From contig NZ_BOSG01000004.1 of NCBI RefSeq assembly GCF_018403225.1, positions 248,001 through 312,000 of the forward strand: DNA of 64,000 bases, in the 5' to 3' direction. The notes beneath the pieces are model-generated. The model was not told the DNA's origin and ran no database searches. It was given only the letters and a program-made list of their open reading frames with translations. Below, piece by piece: positions 51,248 to 61,004 of the stretch. This DNA comes from Paenibacillus sp. J23TS9. GTDB lineage: Bacteria > Bacillota > Bacilli > Paenibacillales > Paenibacillaceae. A program made the translations under genes and the position numbers. The first letter of the stretch is position 1; the number at the start of each line of letters is the position of its first letter.

Positions 51248-52345
51248 TTATTTACCCGTTTGTTCCTGTAAAGACGCGGCAATTTTCGTCATTTCATCAA
51301 CTGGAAGATTTGCACTCGTAATACGGAACTCAATGCCGTCATCATTCATCCAGGTCAGCGTTTTTTGATCATCTCCTGTGAGGAGCGCTGACGTAAACCC
51401 GAGATCAACCACCGTTCCCGATGCCAACGAGAAAACCGCCTTGTCCTGCGAACGCGACTCCATGATGGTGTACTGATATGTTCCATCATAGCGGAGGATG
51501 ACCGTATGATTTTCACTATTTTCCATTTTATTGGTGTCTTTATTCTCGACGCCATCCGGAAGGTAGACCGGAACAATCATTCCAAAGTCCCCAAGCTCCT
51601 TCGGAGCTGCAGCCGCGGTGCCTTCAGCCTTCGGATCATCTGCCGAAATCGGATTACCATTCTCATCCACCTGCATGACCGTTCCCAGCGTAGGATCGTC
51701 CAGGGCCGTCATGTTGCGCTTCATATCAAAGGAATCCTTATCAAATTTGGCATCAAACTTGAACTCGCTGAATTTCACTTCAACCATGACATGAGCTTCA
51801 GCATCGGATACCTGCACCTGCTTAGGCGCGTAATTGTCTTTGCTGAGCCAGATTTTCTGGCGAACCAGAGATTGACTGTGATAGTTGGCTGCAACATCGA
51901 ATACATAACTGTCCTTGTCTGTGGCAAACTGGCGGGTACTATCACTCAGTATTCCTTGCACCAGCGTCTGATACAGGTAAACCTGCCCCTGATTTTCCGG
52001 CCAATCGCTCTTGAAGCGGAAGCTTTTGTTCAGGCTGGGCGTGAGGACGAAAACACCGTCATCATTGCGGAGAACAATCTGAGTGACATCCTTTTGGGCG
52101 TTTGTAAGGCTGATCCGGTAGTAGGAAGGGTTCTGATACCAAACCTCAATGTTATACTCCTGCGGTTTTTCTCCCGTAAAGAGCGTCATTTTCCCCATTC
52201 CTTTATAAGATCCTTCCTTGCTTTGCAGCGTATCGGCAACATTATTCAAACCTTTGACTACGGAAGCAGCGTCCTTTTTGCCGCACCCGGCAAATACGAC
52301 GGTGACGCACAAGATCATGGCGAGTACCCATGACATCCGGCGCAT
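51248..52345 (-). CDS. LolA-like lipoprotein (YdcC-like)
   Basis: 365 aa. Signal with lipobox VTVVFAGCGKK (Cys about residue 20), then a LolA/LppX-like beta domain (SYKGMGKMTLFTGEKPQEYN, NPSYYRISLTNAQKD) and a C-terminal DUF4367-like part (ILRYDGTYQYTIMES). B. subtilis YdcC, the neighbour of alr, is a sporulation-linked protein of this type. Start ATG 52345 follows AAGGGGATG; the frame runs open to 52618. Confidence 0.85.
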   Translation of the reverse strand: MRRMSWVLAMILCVTVVFAGCGKKDAASVVKGLNNVADTLQSKEGSYKGMGKMTLFTGEKPQEYNIEVWYQNPSYYRISLTNAQKDVTQIVLRNDDGVFVLTPSLNKSFRFKSDWPENQGQVYLYQTLVQGILSDSTRQFATDKDSYVFDVAANYHSQSLVRQKIWLSKDNYAPKQVQVSDAEAHVMVEVKFSEFKFDAKFDKDSFDMKRNMTALDDPTLGTVMQVDENGNPISADDPKAEGTAAAAPKELGDFGMIVPVYLPDGVENKDTNKMENSENHTVILRYDGTYQYTIMESRSQDKAVFSLASGTVVDLGFTSALLTGDDQKTLTWMNDDGIEFRITSANLPVDEMTKIAASLQEQTGK

Positions 52346-52482
52346 GACATCATCCCCTTTAGCACATGTTTTAATTGATTGATACATGTCTATGAGGGAC
52401 TTGTTCACATTATGCAGACTAGCCTGACAAGCCGAGCTGGCCCGTACATTTTGCACCCGAAAAAGCGTGCCTCCAAAATAAA

Positions 52483-52515
52483 AACAACTGTATCCCCTAA
52501 GGCGGGGCAGTTGTT
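52483..52515 (-). terminator. Terminator of the ArsR-MFS operon
   Basis: CAACTG (52485-52490) pairs with CAGTTG (52508-52513), inner CCCC/GGGG, then TTTTTATTTT on minus. Confidence 0.8.
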
Positions 52516-52547
52516 TCGATCTTGTATCGCATATAGGATTCAAACTG

Positions 52548-53867
52548 TTATACGGAAGTAGACGAGGGTACAGCGTCCGGGCGTACGGGTGCCGCAAACC
52601 AGGATTCATCCGCATCATGGGCGGTCGGAAGGTTTTTCGTCACCGGATCGAACATCCAAAATATGCCTACACCCAATACCACAATACCACAGCCTGCGAT
52701 CACGAGTGAGCTTGCTGCGATCACACCTAAACTGCCGCCGATGAGGCTGCCAAGCGGCATAGCGATACCGCTAAGTCCCGAGGATGCCGCAAAAACGGTA
52801 CCCAGACTCTTTTCCGGCACGGCTTTTTGAATCACGGTGTTAATGATGACATTGGTTACTCCGCCCGGAAACCAAGCCAGACCGTAGACCAGAACAATGA
52901 GCCACGTCCAATGGCTGAATATGCTGAGACACCAGGCGGCTCCGGATAAACAAAAGGCAGCGGCAAAAAGAGATCCGAGTCGTACGCGTTCCAGTTTCAT
53001 ATAGGGTGTAAGCATCGCGCCAAGTAAACTTCCGCAGGCTTGAGCCATGAGCAGAATTCCGTATACCCCCGCCCCGCCGAGGCTGTTCGCAAAGGCTGGC
53101 ATGACGGTAAAGGTGGCTCCTCCTGCCGCATTAATCAAGATAATGCCAAACAGGATGCGTGCCAGCGGTGTGGCAAGGATCAATCTAAGACCTTCTTTCA
53201 TATCTGACACATAGCTTTTCATAGGGTTCTGACGGGAATCCGATAAATTTCTCTTGCCACCAAATTTCTTCAATACGTTGTTATCGGAATTAACGGTTGA
53301 TGAATTTATCCGCAGCTGCATGAACAAAAGGGCCCCAACGAAGAATCCCAGGGAGTTCCACAGATATAGGGAAACCGCACCCAGCACGATAATTAAAGCT
53401 CCCGAAATCGCGTTGCAGGCAACGTCGATGCCTTGGTAAGCGATCGAAAACAAGGAGTTCCCCTGCGTCAGCTGGTGTTTGCTCAATATCTTGGGAAGCG
53501 CGGACATCTGAGCCGGATAAAACCACATATTAATGGTCGTGAGGATCGGCGTGATGCTAAGCACGAGACCTACGGTCAGAAAACCGAAATAGTGTGCCAC
53601 TGGCACAATTAACAGCAGCAGTGCCTGCAGCAGTTGAGTGTACACCAGCAGGCCCCGCAGTGGAACCCGGTCAATCATAGGGCCGGAAAACAATTGAATG
53701 ATTCGGGGGAGGATCGACAGAAAACCGGCAATCCCCGTATATAGTGTTGAACCTCCGAGACTGTATACCAACCACATGGCCGCGACGGCATAAAAGCTAT
53801 CACCGATATTCGTCAGAATGCGGCCGATAAACAGCAGCGTGAAATTGCGATTTTTAAAAATCTCCAT
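52548..53867 (-). CDS. MFS transporter (permease with twelve helices)
   Basis: 439 aa. FLFIGRILTNIGDSFYAVA-like N-terminus, RIIQLFSGPMIDRVPLRGLL loop, and AQACGSLLGAMLTPYMK fit the MFS_3-type group of drug/metabolite permeases common beside ArsR-like regulators. It lies 52 bp after the HTH gene. Substrate unknown. Confidence 0.87.
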   Translation of the reverse strand: MEIFKNRNFTLLFIGRILTNIGDSFYAVAAMWLVYSLGGSTLYTGIAGFLSILPRIIQLFSGPMIDRVPLRGLLVYTQLLQALLLLIVPVAHYFGFLTVGLVLSITPILTTINMWFYPAQMSALPKILSKHQLTQGNSLFSIAYQGIDVACNAISGALIIVLGAVSLYLWNSLGFFVGALLFMQLRINSSTVNSDNNVLKKFGGKRNLSDSRQNPMKSYVSDMKEGLRLILATPLARILFGIILINAAGGATFTVMPAFANSLGGAGVYGILLMAQACGSLLGAMLTPYMKLERVRLGSLFAAAFCLSGAAWCLSIFSHWTWLIVLVYGLAWFPGGVTNVIINTVIQKAVPEKSLGTVFAASSGLSGIAMPLGSLIGGSLGVIAASSLVIAGCGIVVLGVGIFWMFDPVTKNLPTAHDADESWFAAPVRPDAVPSSTSV

Positions 53868-53919
53868 GTCAACAACACTCCCATTCCCTGTTCGTAGGAT
53901 AAAGTTTAGAAAGATCCCC

Positions 53920-54423
53920 CTACTTTGGCGCTTCAGCCGAAATCACTTTAATACCGATCGCATATTCCTTGGTGTCCTCTCCCTTGGATGCAATGGAAAT
54001 CTCCACCCATTTCTCCAGCAATGCCTTGAAGTCGGCCTCCATTTCCTCACGCTGCTCCAATGACAGCTGCATTCTCAGACTCATTCTCGTGCTGATCGCT
54101 GCATCATAATCATCGGCCAGTATCGGATCCATCAGCTGTTTTCCCTGCGAGTTAAACCACTTCGCCTTCGACTTGTAGTATTTCTCCACAATGCCGCCAA
54201 CCGTTCTTGTTTCAACAAGGTCGATCAGCCCGCCTTCATATAGCTTTTGAATGTGATAGTGAATGCTGCCCGGAGATTCCCCCAATTCATCCGCTACCTG
54301 TTTGGAGGTTTTCGCTGCGTCGACCAATGTTTTGATGATTTTCACCCGCTGCGCGCTGCCTAACAATTTGGCCTGCTCTACTGAAATCTCAATGGATTGG
54401 GATTGATCGTTTTTCATATCCAA
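53920..54423 (-). CDS. ArsR-like winged-helix regulator
   Basis: 167 aa. Winged helix at about residues 15-95: LLGSAQRVKIIKTLVDAAKT, VADELGESPGSIHYHIQKLY and GGLIDLVETRTV. No cysteine metal site is evident. The C-terminal half is helical and acidic. It is the first gene of an operon with the MFS transporter; the promoter region contains an inverted GATCT repeat. Confidence 0.83.
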   Translation of the reverse strand: MDMKNDQSQSIEISVEQAKLLGSAQRVKIIKTLVDAAKTSKQVADELGESPGSIHYHIQKLYEGGLIDLVETRTVGGIVEKYYKSKAKWFNSQGKQLMDPILADDYDAAISTRMSLRMQLSLEQREEMEADFKALLEKWVEISIASKGEDTKEYAIGIKVISAEAPK

Positions 54424-54483
54424 TACACTCCGATCTAAATTATAAGTTGATCTGTTTTAATGGTTCGTACTGTATTATTTATT

Positions 54484-54503
54484 CGATCTATTTTTTTAGA
54501 TCG
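54484..54503. promoter_or_regulatory. Inverted repeat upstream of the ArsR-like gene
   Basis: CGATCTA (54484-54490) and TAGATCG (54497-54503), perfect 7-bp inverted repeat with a 6-bp T-rich spacer, about 60 bp upstream of the start. Further GATCT copies lie nearer the gene. Candidate operator. Confidence 0.45.
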
Positions 54504-54549
54504 TCTATACGGCTTATCATAATCCATGATTTACCACTTGTAAATAGGC

Positions 54550-54590
54550 AAAATAAAAAGTACAACCTCTACATTTCTTGAGGCTGTACT
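54550..54590 (-). terminator. Terminator of the deacetylase operon
   Basis: AGTACA (54559-54564) pairs with TGTACT (54585-54590), inner CCTC/GAGG, then TTTTTATTTT on minus. Confidence 0.75.
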
Positions 54591-54619
54591 CCTAAGTAAA
54601 CATCTCTGCATGGTAAAAC

Positions 54620-55402
54620 TCATGCACCTTTGTTCGTAGATCTCCATGTATCCACCCGCCCGAAGGCATCCGGCAACTCGCTGCGCGCGCCATGTGCATT
54701 TTGCAGCAGCTCATCGGCGCGCACGCATTTATAACCCTGGAAGCGGACATCCTCAAAGACTTCCTCGAGGCTTGCGATCATCCGTCCCGGAGCATCAGGC
54801 ACGGCTCCCCATGTATCGCCGCTGTCATGCAGCAAAATGATGGATCCCGGCTCAAGCTGGCTCAGAATCCGCTCCTTCAGCGGCCTGCTCTTTCGCGCCT
54901 TTCCCCAGTCCCGCCCCAGCACCGACCAGAGCACGATCCGGTATGTTTTTCGCAGTGTGAATAAATCGCCTATATTCAAAATCCCCCAGGGAGGACGGTA
55001 AAACGTCGGCCGCTCGCCCGTAATCCGTTCGACGATGTCCGCAGTCCGCTGAACATGCATCTCCCGGATACGCCGCGTGCTCATGAGCCAATTGGGAAGA
55101 TGCGTATAATTATGAATACCTATCTGATGCCCCTCCATATGGATGCGTCTTGTCAGCTCCGGATGTTGCTCCGCTTTGCTCCCAAGCACGAAAAAGGTTG
55201 CCTTAATTCCTTTACGCTTCAGTAAATCCAGTAGTCTTGGCGTATACAGTGGATGGGGGCCATCATCAAAGGTTAAAGCGATCTGCCTGCCACTCCGGCC
55301 GCGAATGGCGACGCCAATCCCCATAATTCGCGTGATCACATAGGGAATTATCATATATATAAGGACAAACAGCAGTAACAGTTTCATCATTAAAAGACTC
55401 AT
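54620..55402 (-). CDS. Polysaccharide deacetylase (NodB domain)
   Basis: 260 aa. N-terminal membrane anchor (KLLLLFVLIYMIIPYVIT), then the NodB motifs: IALTFDDGPHP, GHQIGIHNYTHLPNW (His-x-x-x-His), YRPPWGI and SIILLHDSGDTW. Divalent-metal de-N-acetylase of cell-surface glycans. It overlaps the YkoP-like gene by four bases, so both are one operon. Confidence 0.92.
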   Translation of the reverse strand: MSLLMMKLLLLFVLIYMIIPYVITRIMGIGVAIRGRSGRQIALTFDDGPHPLYTPRLLDLLKRKGIKATFFVLGSKAEQHPELTRRIHMEGHQIGIHNYTHLPNWLMSTRRIREMHVQRTADIVERITGERPTFYRPPWGILNIGDLFTLRKTYRIVLWSVLGRDWGKARKSRPLKERILSQLEPGSIILLHDSGDTWGAVPDAPGRMIASLEEVFEDVRFQGYKCVRADELLQNAHGARSELPDAFGRVDTWRSTNKGA

Positions 55403-55992
55403 GCTGCCGTTTCCTTGTTATACCGCAAGAACAGCGACTGCCGCGTCATCATCAGCATTTTAGGAACGAGCTTAGGAGCATTTTGCTTCATACGTCCCCG
55501 GCCTACCGGATGCAGTACCCGAAGCAGTAAACGCAAATAATAGGTGGAGAACATCCGGAATCCCTTGGACTCCAGCGGATGAAGCTCAAAGCCAAGACCA
55601 TGAATGATGCCCCGGTGCAGCAGGGTGATTCCCGTTAGTGCCTTTACTTGGGCAAGCTCGGGGTCGGTTTCCATCGCATGGCTGATCTGCTTCATCGAAC
55701 GCCGCAGCATTCTGGCAGTCAGCAGCGCAGCGCGGTCAGCCCCGACTTCTCTGGATAACTCCAGCACCTGGCGGTTATCCAGATGAAGCTCCCCAACCCA
55801 ATCTCCGGATTGAATCCAATGTCCGTCATGACATTCCACGCTTTTTCCATGATGCCGCCGGATGACCAGCTTGCAGATACCAAATTTCTTCACGGAAGCA
55901 CTCCGCAATTTCGTGATTTGGTCAAAAACCGACTCCCAAGCCATCCAAACCGACTGAGCACTTGCTTTTGAAATGGAAGCTAACATATTCAA
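55399..55992 (-). CDS. YkoP-like protein
   Basis: 197 aa, basic, no clear membrane segment. GDWVGELHLDNRQVLELSRE and VKALTGITLLHRGIIHGLGF are features I associate with B. subtilis YkoP, whose gene also neighbours surface-polysaccharide genes. Function unknown. First gene of the pair with the deacetylase. Confidence 0.7.
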   Translation of the reverse strand: MNMLASISKASAQSVWMAWESVFDQITKLRSASVKKFGICKLVIRRHHGKSVECHDGHWIQSGDWVGELHLDNRQVLELSREVGADRAALLTARMLRRSMKQISHAMETDPELAQVKALTGITLLHRGIIHGLGFELHPLESKGFRMFSTYYLRLLLRVLHPVGRGRMKQNAPKLVPKMLMMTRQSLFLRYNKETAA

Positions 55993-56194
55993 TATTGGTC
56001 ACATCTTTCTATTCGAAATTTGGTCTTCCTCTGTAAACCTGCTTAACCCCGCAGGATATCTGTCTATTTAGTTAGACGGTGGAAAACCTGAAACCCATGC
56101 CAACATTGTATAAAATGAATTTATCGTTTCTCTTTCTTCTTTCTTACGATTTTCTTAATCGATGATTTTGCTCGTTTTCACATTCAAAACACAA

Positions 56195-56230
56195 GAAAAA
56201 AACCGCCTTCCTGCATGCAGGCATGGCGGC
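56195..56230 (-). terminator. Terminator of the sulfatase gene
   Basis: CCGCC (56203-56207) pairs with GGCGG (56225-56229), inner CCTGCATGCAGG, then TTTTTTTC on minus. Confidence 0.85.
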
Positions 56231-56252
56231 GCATGATGTTCAATTTAGGTGG

Positions 56253-57764
56253 TTACGCATGGGATACGCGCGGCATTGGCATCGTTTCCTTGCCCAGCTC
56301 CGCCCATATATACTTCATCAGAAGCTCCATTTTCAGAGATTGATATTCTGCCTGATCCCATAGGTTGTGAATCTCTTGCGGATCCTCCTCAAGATCGAAG
56401 AGTTCCCCGTAAGTCTGGTTGTAATAAACCGTAATTTTATAACGCTGACCCACATAGGTCTTCTGATGAATCGTAGTCGGTTCATGCCGGAATTCGCAAA
56501 TTGCATGATCGCGGACGGCCTTCTCCGGGGCAAGCCACACTTCGGACTGGTCCACACCTGTCATGTCGTGAGGCGGGACGGCACCTGCAAATCGCAGAAA
56601 GGTCGGGGCCAGATCAACGAGCGACTGAATGGAATCCGAGACCACGCCGGCAGGCGTTTGTCCTGGATATCTCACGATGAAAGGAAGCCGCAGCAAGTCT
56701 TCATAATGAAATCCCCCCTTGAACATCATGCCGTGCTGGCCGAACAGATGCCCGTGATCGGTCGTAAAGATGACAATGGTCTGGTCTGCAATTCCAAGTT
56801 CATCCAGCTTGTTTAGAATCCTGCCAATCGCATCATCCATAAAGCTGACCATCCCGTAATACGTGGCGACTGCTTTCCGATGCTCCTCATCCGTCATGCC
56901 CAGATGTGAATGATAACCATGAATACCGTAGCCTGTTTCCTTATATTCTGAAAAGTCAGGATTTCTTTGCTGGGTCATTTGAAAATGCGGCGGATTATGA
57001 TCATGCTCGCCAGGCACAACCTGCGGCACCGTCAATTGATCCGGATCATACATGCTTGCCCATGGCTCTGGTACGAGATAAGGCGGATGTGGATCCGGAA
57101 AGCTGGCCCATAGCATAAACGGTTCTTCCTCCCTGCTGTACTCCTCCATGAGCTGATTGGAACGCTCCGCAATCCATGTATTGTAATGAAATTCTTCAGG
57201 GATCGGCCAAGAGAATTGAATCGATTCATTCATGGTACCGGTCGGAGCCGAATAATAGTCACGCCAATTCTCGCAGCCCTTTTCTTCCATCCAAAGCGCG
57301 TAATGCTGGCCCACCAGATATTCATTGGTGTGATTTCGCAGCAGTTCGATATGCTCGAAGCCATAAAACGGACCATGAAAATCACGCCAGAATTCAAAAT
57401 CATGAAGCTTATCGCGCCCTTCCAGCGAGGTGTATGGCTCCTTGGTAAAGACAGGCTGAAAATGCGCCTTTCCTACCAGCGCCGTCCGGTAGCCTTCTTC
57501 CTGCAGCAAATCCCCGACGGTTACTTCTTCTTCCGGCAGCTTTGTCCCCAGCGTCCATGCTCCATGCTGGCTTGGATACTTGCCCGTAATGATCGATGAT
57601 CGTGAAGGCGTGCAGGTCGGGTTCGGACAGTACGCTCTAGTAAACGCAGCCCCCTCCTTCACCATACGATCCAAATGAGGCGTTGATATTTCCGGGTTAA
57701 ATGCACCGATGGTGTCCCAATGCTGCTGATCGCTTGTTATAAGTAAAATATTGGGCTTTGGCAT
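56253..57764 (-). CDS. Type I sulfatase
   Basis: 503 aa. The active-site signature CTPSRSSIITGKYP has Cys51, which must be turned to formylglycine; N-terminal LLITSDQQHWD and FTTDHGHLFGQHGM supply metal ligands, and EDPQEIHNLWD is the family's C-terminal signature. No signal peptide, so a cytoplasmic enzyme on imported sulfate esters. It is divergent from an AraC-type regulator, probably its activator. No formylglycine-generating enzyme is in the window. Confidence 0.93.
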   Translation of the reverse strand: MPKPNILLITSDQQHWDTIGAFNPEISTPHLDRMVKEGAAFTRAYCPNPTCTPSRSSIITGKYPSQHGAWTLGTKLPEEEVTVGDLLQEEGYRTALVGKAHFQPVFTKEPYTSLEGRDKLHDFEFWRDFHGPFYGFEHIELLRNHTNEYLVGQHYALWMEEKGCENWRDYYSAPTGTMNESIQFSWPIPEEFHYNTWIAERSNQLMEEYSREEEPFMLWASFPDPHPPYLVPEPWASMYDPDQLTVPQVVPGEHDHNPPHFQMTQQRNPDFSEYKETGYGIHGYHSHLGMTDEEHRKAVATYYGMVSFMDDAIGRILNKLDELGIADQTIVIFTTDHGHLFGQHGMMFKGGFHYEDLLRLPFIVRYPGQTPAGVVSDSIQSLVDLAPTFLRFAGAVPPHDMTGVDQSEVWLAPEKAVRDHAICEFRHEPTTIHQKTYVGQRYKITVYYNQTYGELFDLEEDPQEIHNLWDQAEYQSLKMELLMKYIWAELGKETMPMPRVSHA

Positions 57765-57914
57765 ATCATTTCATCCTTTGCTGGGTTCGTTTCTATCATC
57801 TTATCTGCCAGCAAGGCCGTTCAACAATGACCGCAAGTTGCATATCTTTAACATTTTGTCAGGATGTATGGTACAATTCAGGCAAATTCATGTATTATGA
57901 AAGGGGATACATCC

Positions 57915-58751
57915 TTGCAGGAACGGGCTGAAGAGTACTATAACGTTACCCATTTCAACCCTGATGAATATGATAAAAGCGGAGGGCTTTGGCCCATTCA
58001 TGCGGGTATGAATGAAGCCAAGCCAGATTACCATGCCGGACCGCGAATGGTGCCCTACTATAGTTTGCATTTTGTAAAGTCAGGAGCTGTAGAGCTAAAC
58101 ACAGGTGAGCAGACCGTTATCTTGCATAAGGGCGATATGTTCTGCTTATTCCCCGAACATACCTACACGTACCGTATTCATCCGGACCCGGACAAGCTGC
58201 GCATGGGATGGGTAGCTTTTCAAGGAAAACAGGCCCCCTTCATTCTCGCCTCGATCCCACTCGTTGAATCCTTACCTTATGCATCGCAAAAAGTGGCACG
58301 AGAGTTCCTGCTCGCCTTCGAGCAGCTGCTTCATACCGGAACAGGAAGTTCTGCGCATGATCGGTTGAACCGCACTATATTGCTCTATCGGCTGCTGAGC
58401 CAGCTGCTTCCTGCGGAACCGGAGAGCAGCATTCCAACCAAGCCGGATCAATGGATCGAGGACAGTAAAAATTATATGGATACCCACTTTACCGAGGATA
58501 TTACCGTGCAGGATGCCGCTGCGTATGTCGGGGTACATCGCTCTTATTTTTCGAAAATATTCACCGAACGCGTTGGCTCCACGCCCACCCTGTATCTGAA
58601 GCGGCTGAAAATGGACAAAGCACTCCTGATGCTGAAGCAAGGTCACTCGGTTCTGGAAACGGCCCTGAGTCTGGGATATTCGGACACCGCTTCATTTTCA
58701 CGGGCATTTCACCGCTATTTCGGCTCCGCGCCAACCCACTACTACAGATAG
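57915..58751 (+). CDS. AraC-family regulator of the sulfatase gene
   Basis: About 278 aa. N-terminal cupin sensor (GDMFCLFPEHTYTYRIHPDP) and C-terminal double HTH (ITVQDAAAYVGVHRSYFSKI; LETALSLGYSDTASFSRAFH, FGSAPTHYY). Start TTG 57915 follows AAAGGGG; upstream in-frame starts at 57897 and 57864 lack spacing. Divergent from the sulfatase, which suggests control by a sulfated sugar (inference). Confidence 0.88.
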   Translation: MQERAEEYYNVTHFNPDEYDKSGGLWPIHAGMNEAKPDYHAGPRMVPYYSLHFVKSGAVELNTGEQTVILHKGDMFCLFPEHTYTYRIHPDPDKLRMGWVAFQGKQAPFILASIPLVESLPYASQKVAREFLLAFEQLLHTGTGSSAHDRLNRTILLYRLLSQLLPAEPESSIPTKPDQWIEDSKNYMDTHFTEDITVQDAAAYVGVHRSYFSKIFTERVGSTPTLYLKRLKMDKALLMLKQGHSVLETALSLGYSDTASFSRAFHRYFGSAPTHYYR

Positions 58752-58790
58752 AAGCCATACTAATAGACCCATCAAAGGAGCTTTGCAGAT

Positions 58791-60290
58791 ATGACGATTC
58801 TACTGATCCTCCTGATGTCGGCCATGATTATCATGTTTATTGCCAAAGCCCGGAATCCGTCCGTCTACTGGATGTCGATTATTTTGCTGGGCTGGTTCCT
58901 CAGCATGTCCGGACTCGTCCTGTTTATCGCCAAATACGGCGGATTCTATTACCGTGTCAACATCGTGCTCTTTTTTAATGACATGATTCGCAACATGCTG
59001 CTCCATTCCCCGATCAGCATCGATGGCGTCAGCCGCATGATTACGATCGGCAGATCCCTGTTCATCTTCGGATTTATAGGCCTGTCCCTGTCTCTCTTCT
59101 ACAATAATCAGATGAAGCACCGTTTCCTGGTATTGACGCTTCATGCCATTTTACCTCTAATCAATATCGTTTTTTACGATCCTGTCATCTATAAGCCCAT
59201 GCTCAGCTTGCTCACTCCGAGAAGCACTTACATCATCAGTTTTATTACCCGCGGGTGGCTTGTTATATCAGCACTCTACGCCACTTCGCTTATCGTATAT
59301 TATTATTCCCATGTCACGATTCCGTGGCTGAAAAAGCAGATTAAGCATATTCTCTACGGCGTGTTTGCCCTGGTTCTGTTTTATTTCTATCTGGGCTTCA
59401 TGGGGCCAATGCAGGTCACGGATGTCCGCACTTATTATGTACTGTACTCCGACTTCTCCAACTTCAATCCGCCGCTGACCCTGTTTGAGTGGTATCTCGG
59501 GATCGGCATTACAGGGATTCTATCCGCCATCAGCCTCTTCTCCATTTGGCGCTACACCGATATTGAGAAGAAAATGGGTGAGGAAACCCTGATGCTGGAG
59601 CGCAAGCTGAAAACTGCGGATATGGGAATCAAGGTATTCACACATGGAATTAAAAACCAGCTGCTCATTATTCAGGTACTCCTGAACCAGGCCAAGCAGA
59701 ATCCTTCTGTTGATGAACACGGCACTGGCACGGGTAAAGAGCCGCTGGACAAGGCCAACATCGTCGTATCCGAGACGCTCGAGCGCCTGGATCAGCTGTA
59801 CCGTTCCATCAAAACCACCCATCTGCAGCTGCGTTCCGTGTCCGTGCGCGAGCTGATGGACAACGTGCTGGGGCGATTCGATTCAGGTTCGAGACCGCTA
59901 GAGGTCCGCATCCGGTTTGAGGATGAAGGAATCACCGTGCTCGCTGACCAGGCTCATCTGTCCGAAGCGATATACAATATTCTGACCAATGCGGCAGAGG
60001 CCATCCCGGAGGAAAAGCGCGGCTTCATTCAGATCACTTCCTATCCTGAAGGCAATTTCAATATTATCAGCGTGACGGACAACGGCTGCGGCATGGAAAA
60101 GGACCAGCTTCAGGCCATCTTCGACCCGTTTGTCACGAGTAAAAATACGACCCGCAACTGGGGCGTAGGTCTATCCTACGCCAAGCAGATCGTGCATGGT
60201 CATGACGGGCGTATTCATGTCGAGAGCAAGCCCGACTTTGGAAGCACGTTTCAAATTGTTCTGCCAATCTATCAAAAGCATACAGCTTAA
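58791..60290 (+). CDS. Membrane sensor histidine kinase
   Basis: 499 aa. Six to seven membrane helices in the first 255 residues, then a phosphoacceptor segment KVFTHGIKNQLLIIQVLLNQ (His about residue 285) and an HATPase domain with NILTNAAEAIPEEK, DNGCGM and GVGLSYAKQIV. The sensor part is not a known ligand domain. It is followed after 15 bp by its response regulator. Possible link to sulfur or sulfated-glycan sensing by location only. Confidence 0.9.
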   Translation: MTILLILLMSAMIIMFIAKARNPSVYWMSIILLGWFLSMSGLVLFIAKYGGFYYRVNIVLFFNDMIRNMLLHSPISIDGVSRMITIGRSLFIFGFIGLSLSLFYNNQMKHRFLVLTLHAILPLINIVFYDPVIYKPMLSLLTPRSTYIISFITRGWLVISALYATSLIVYYYSHVTIPWLKKQIKHILYGVFALVLFYFYLGFMGPMQVTDVRTYYVLYSDFSNFNPPLTLFEWYLGIGITGILSAISLFSIWRYTDIEKKMGEETLMLERKLKTADMGIKVFTHGIKNQLLIIQVLLNQAKQNPSVDEHGTGTGKEPLDKANIVVSETLERLDQLYRSIKTTHLQLRSVSVRELMDNVLGRFDSGSRPLEVRIRFEDEGITVLADQAHLSEAIYNILTNAAEAIPEEKRGFIQITSYPEGNFNIISVTDNGCGMEKDQLQAIFDPFVTSKNTTRNWGVGLSYAKQIVHGHDGRIHVESKPDFGSTFQIVLPIYQKHTA

Positions 60291-60305
60291 GGGAGGAACA
60301 TCGCG

Positions 60306-61004
60306 ATGAACACAGCGCCAATCCAGGTCATCGTTGCTGAGGATTTAGACGTACTGCGTGAACATTTCTGCTCCGTCCTGAGCAAGCATGAGGATATACG
60401 GATCGCCGGTCAGGCCGCAAGCGGCAAGCAGGCCCTTCAGCTGATGCGGACGATCGGCGCAGATGTGCTGCTGATGGATATTGAGATGGACGCCAAGCAT
60501 GACGGCATTATTTATGCGCAGCATATTTTGGAGGAGTTTCCCCATGCCCGAATCGTGTTCCTGACGGTTCATGAGGATGATGAAACCATCTTCAGCGCCT
60601 TTGAGACCGGAGCCGTGGATTACGTACTTAAGACCCGTCCGGATCAGGAAATCGTCCAGCGGGTCCGCAGCGCGCATGAAGGCATGTCCCAAATGCATCC
60701 GGAAATCACGAACAAGATCAAGAGTGAATTCACACGCATCCGCAAGAACCAGGAAAACCTGTTTCAGGCTACTATGATCCTGTCCCAGCTGACACCAAGC
60801 GAGCTTGAAATCATCCAGCTGCTATACAGCGGCTATAAGACTTCCGAAATTGCCAAGCAGCGGCAGGTAGAGATCTCCACGATTAAGTCGCAGATCAACG
60901 TCATCCTGAAAAAGTTCAACAAAAAACGGAGCAAGGAGGTCATCTCCCTGCTCCGCGAGCTGAATATCATTCATTTAATCCATAAGGTGCGCGGCGAGCC
61001 TTAA
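60306..61004 (+). CDS. NarL/LuxR-type response regulator
   Basis: 232 aa. Receiver with phosphoacceptor Asp in DVLLMDIEMD, VHEDDE and KTRPDQE, and a LuxR-type HTH (LTPSELEIIQLLYSGYK, EIAKQRQVEISTIKSQINVI). A 30-residue linker connects them. Cognate to the kinase just upstream. Its stop overlaps the convergent binding-protein stop by four bases, with no terminator between. Confidence 0.92.
   Translation: MNTAPIQVIVAEDLDVLREHFCSVLSKHEDIRIAGQAASGKQALQLMRTIGADVLLMDIEMDAKHDGIIYAQHILEEFPHARIVFLTVHEDDETIFSAFETGAVDYVLKTRPDQEIVQRVRSAHEGMSQMHPEITNKIKSEFTRIRKNQENLFQATMILSQLTPSELEIIQLLYSGYKTSEIAKQRQVEISTIKSQINVILKKFNKKRSKEVISLLRELNIIHLIHKVRGEP

Noticed and set aside
51506..52333. Plus-strand frame of 275 codons
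   Set aside because: Antisense of the LolA-like lipoprotein gene.
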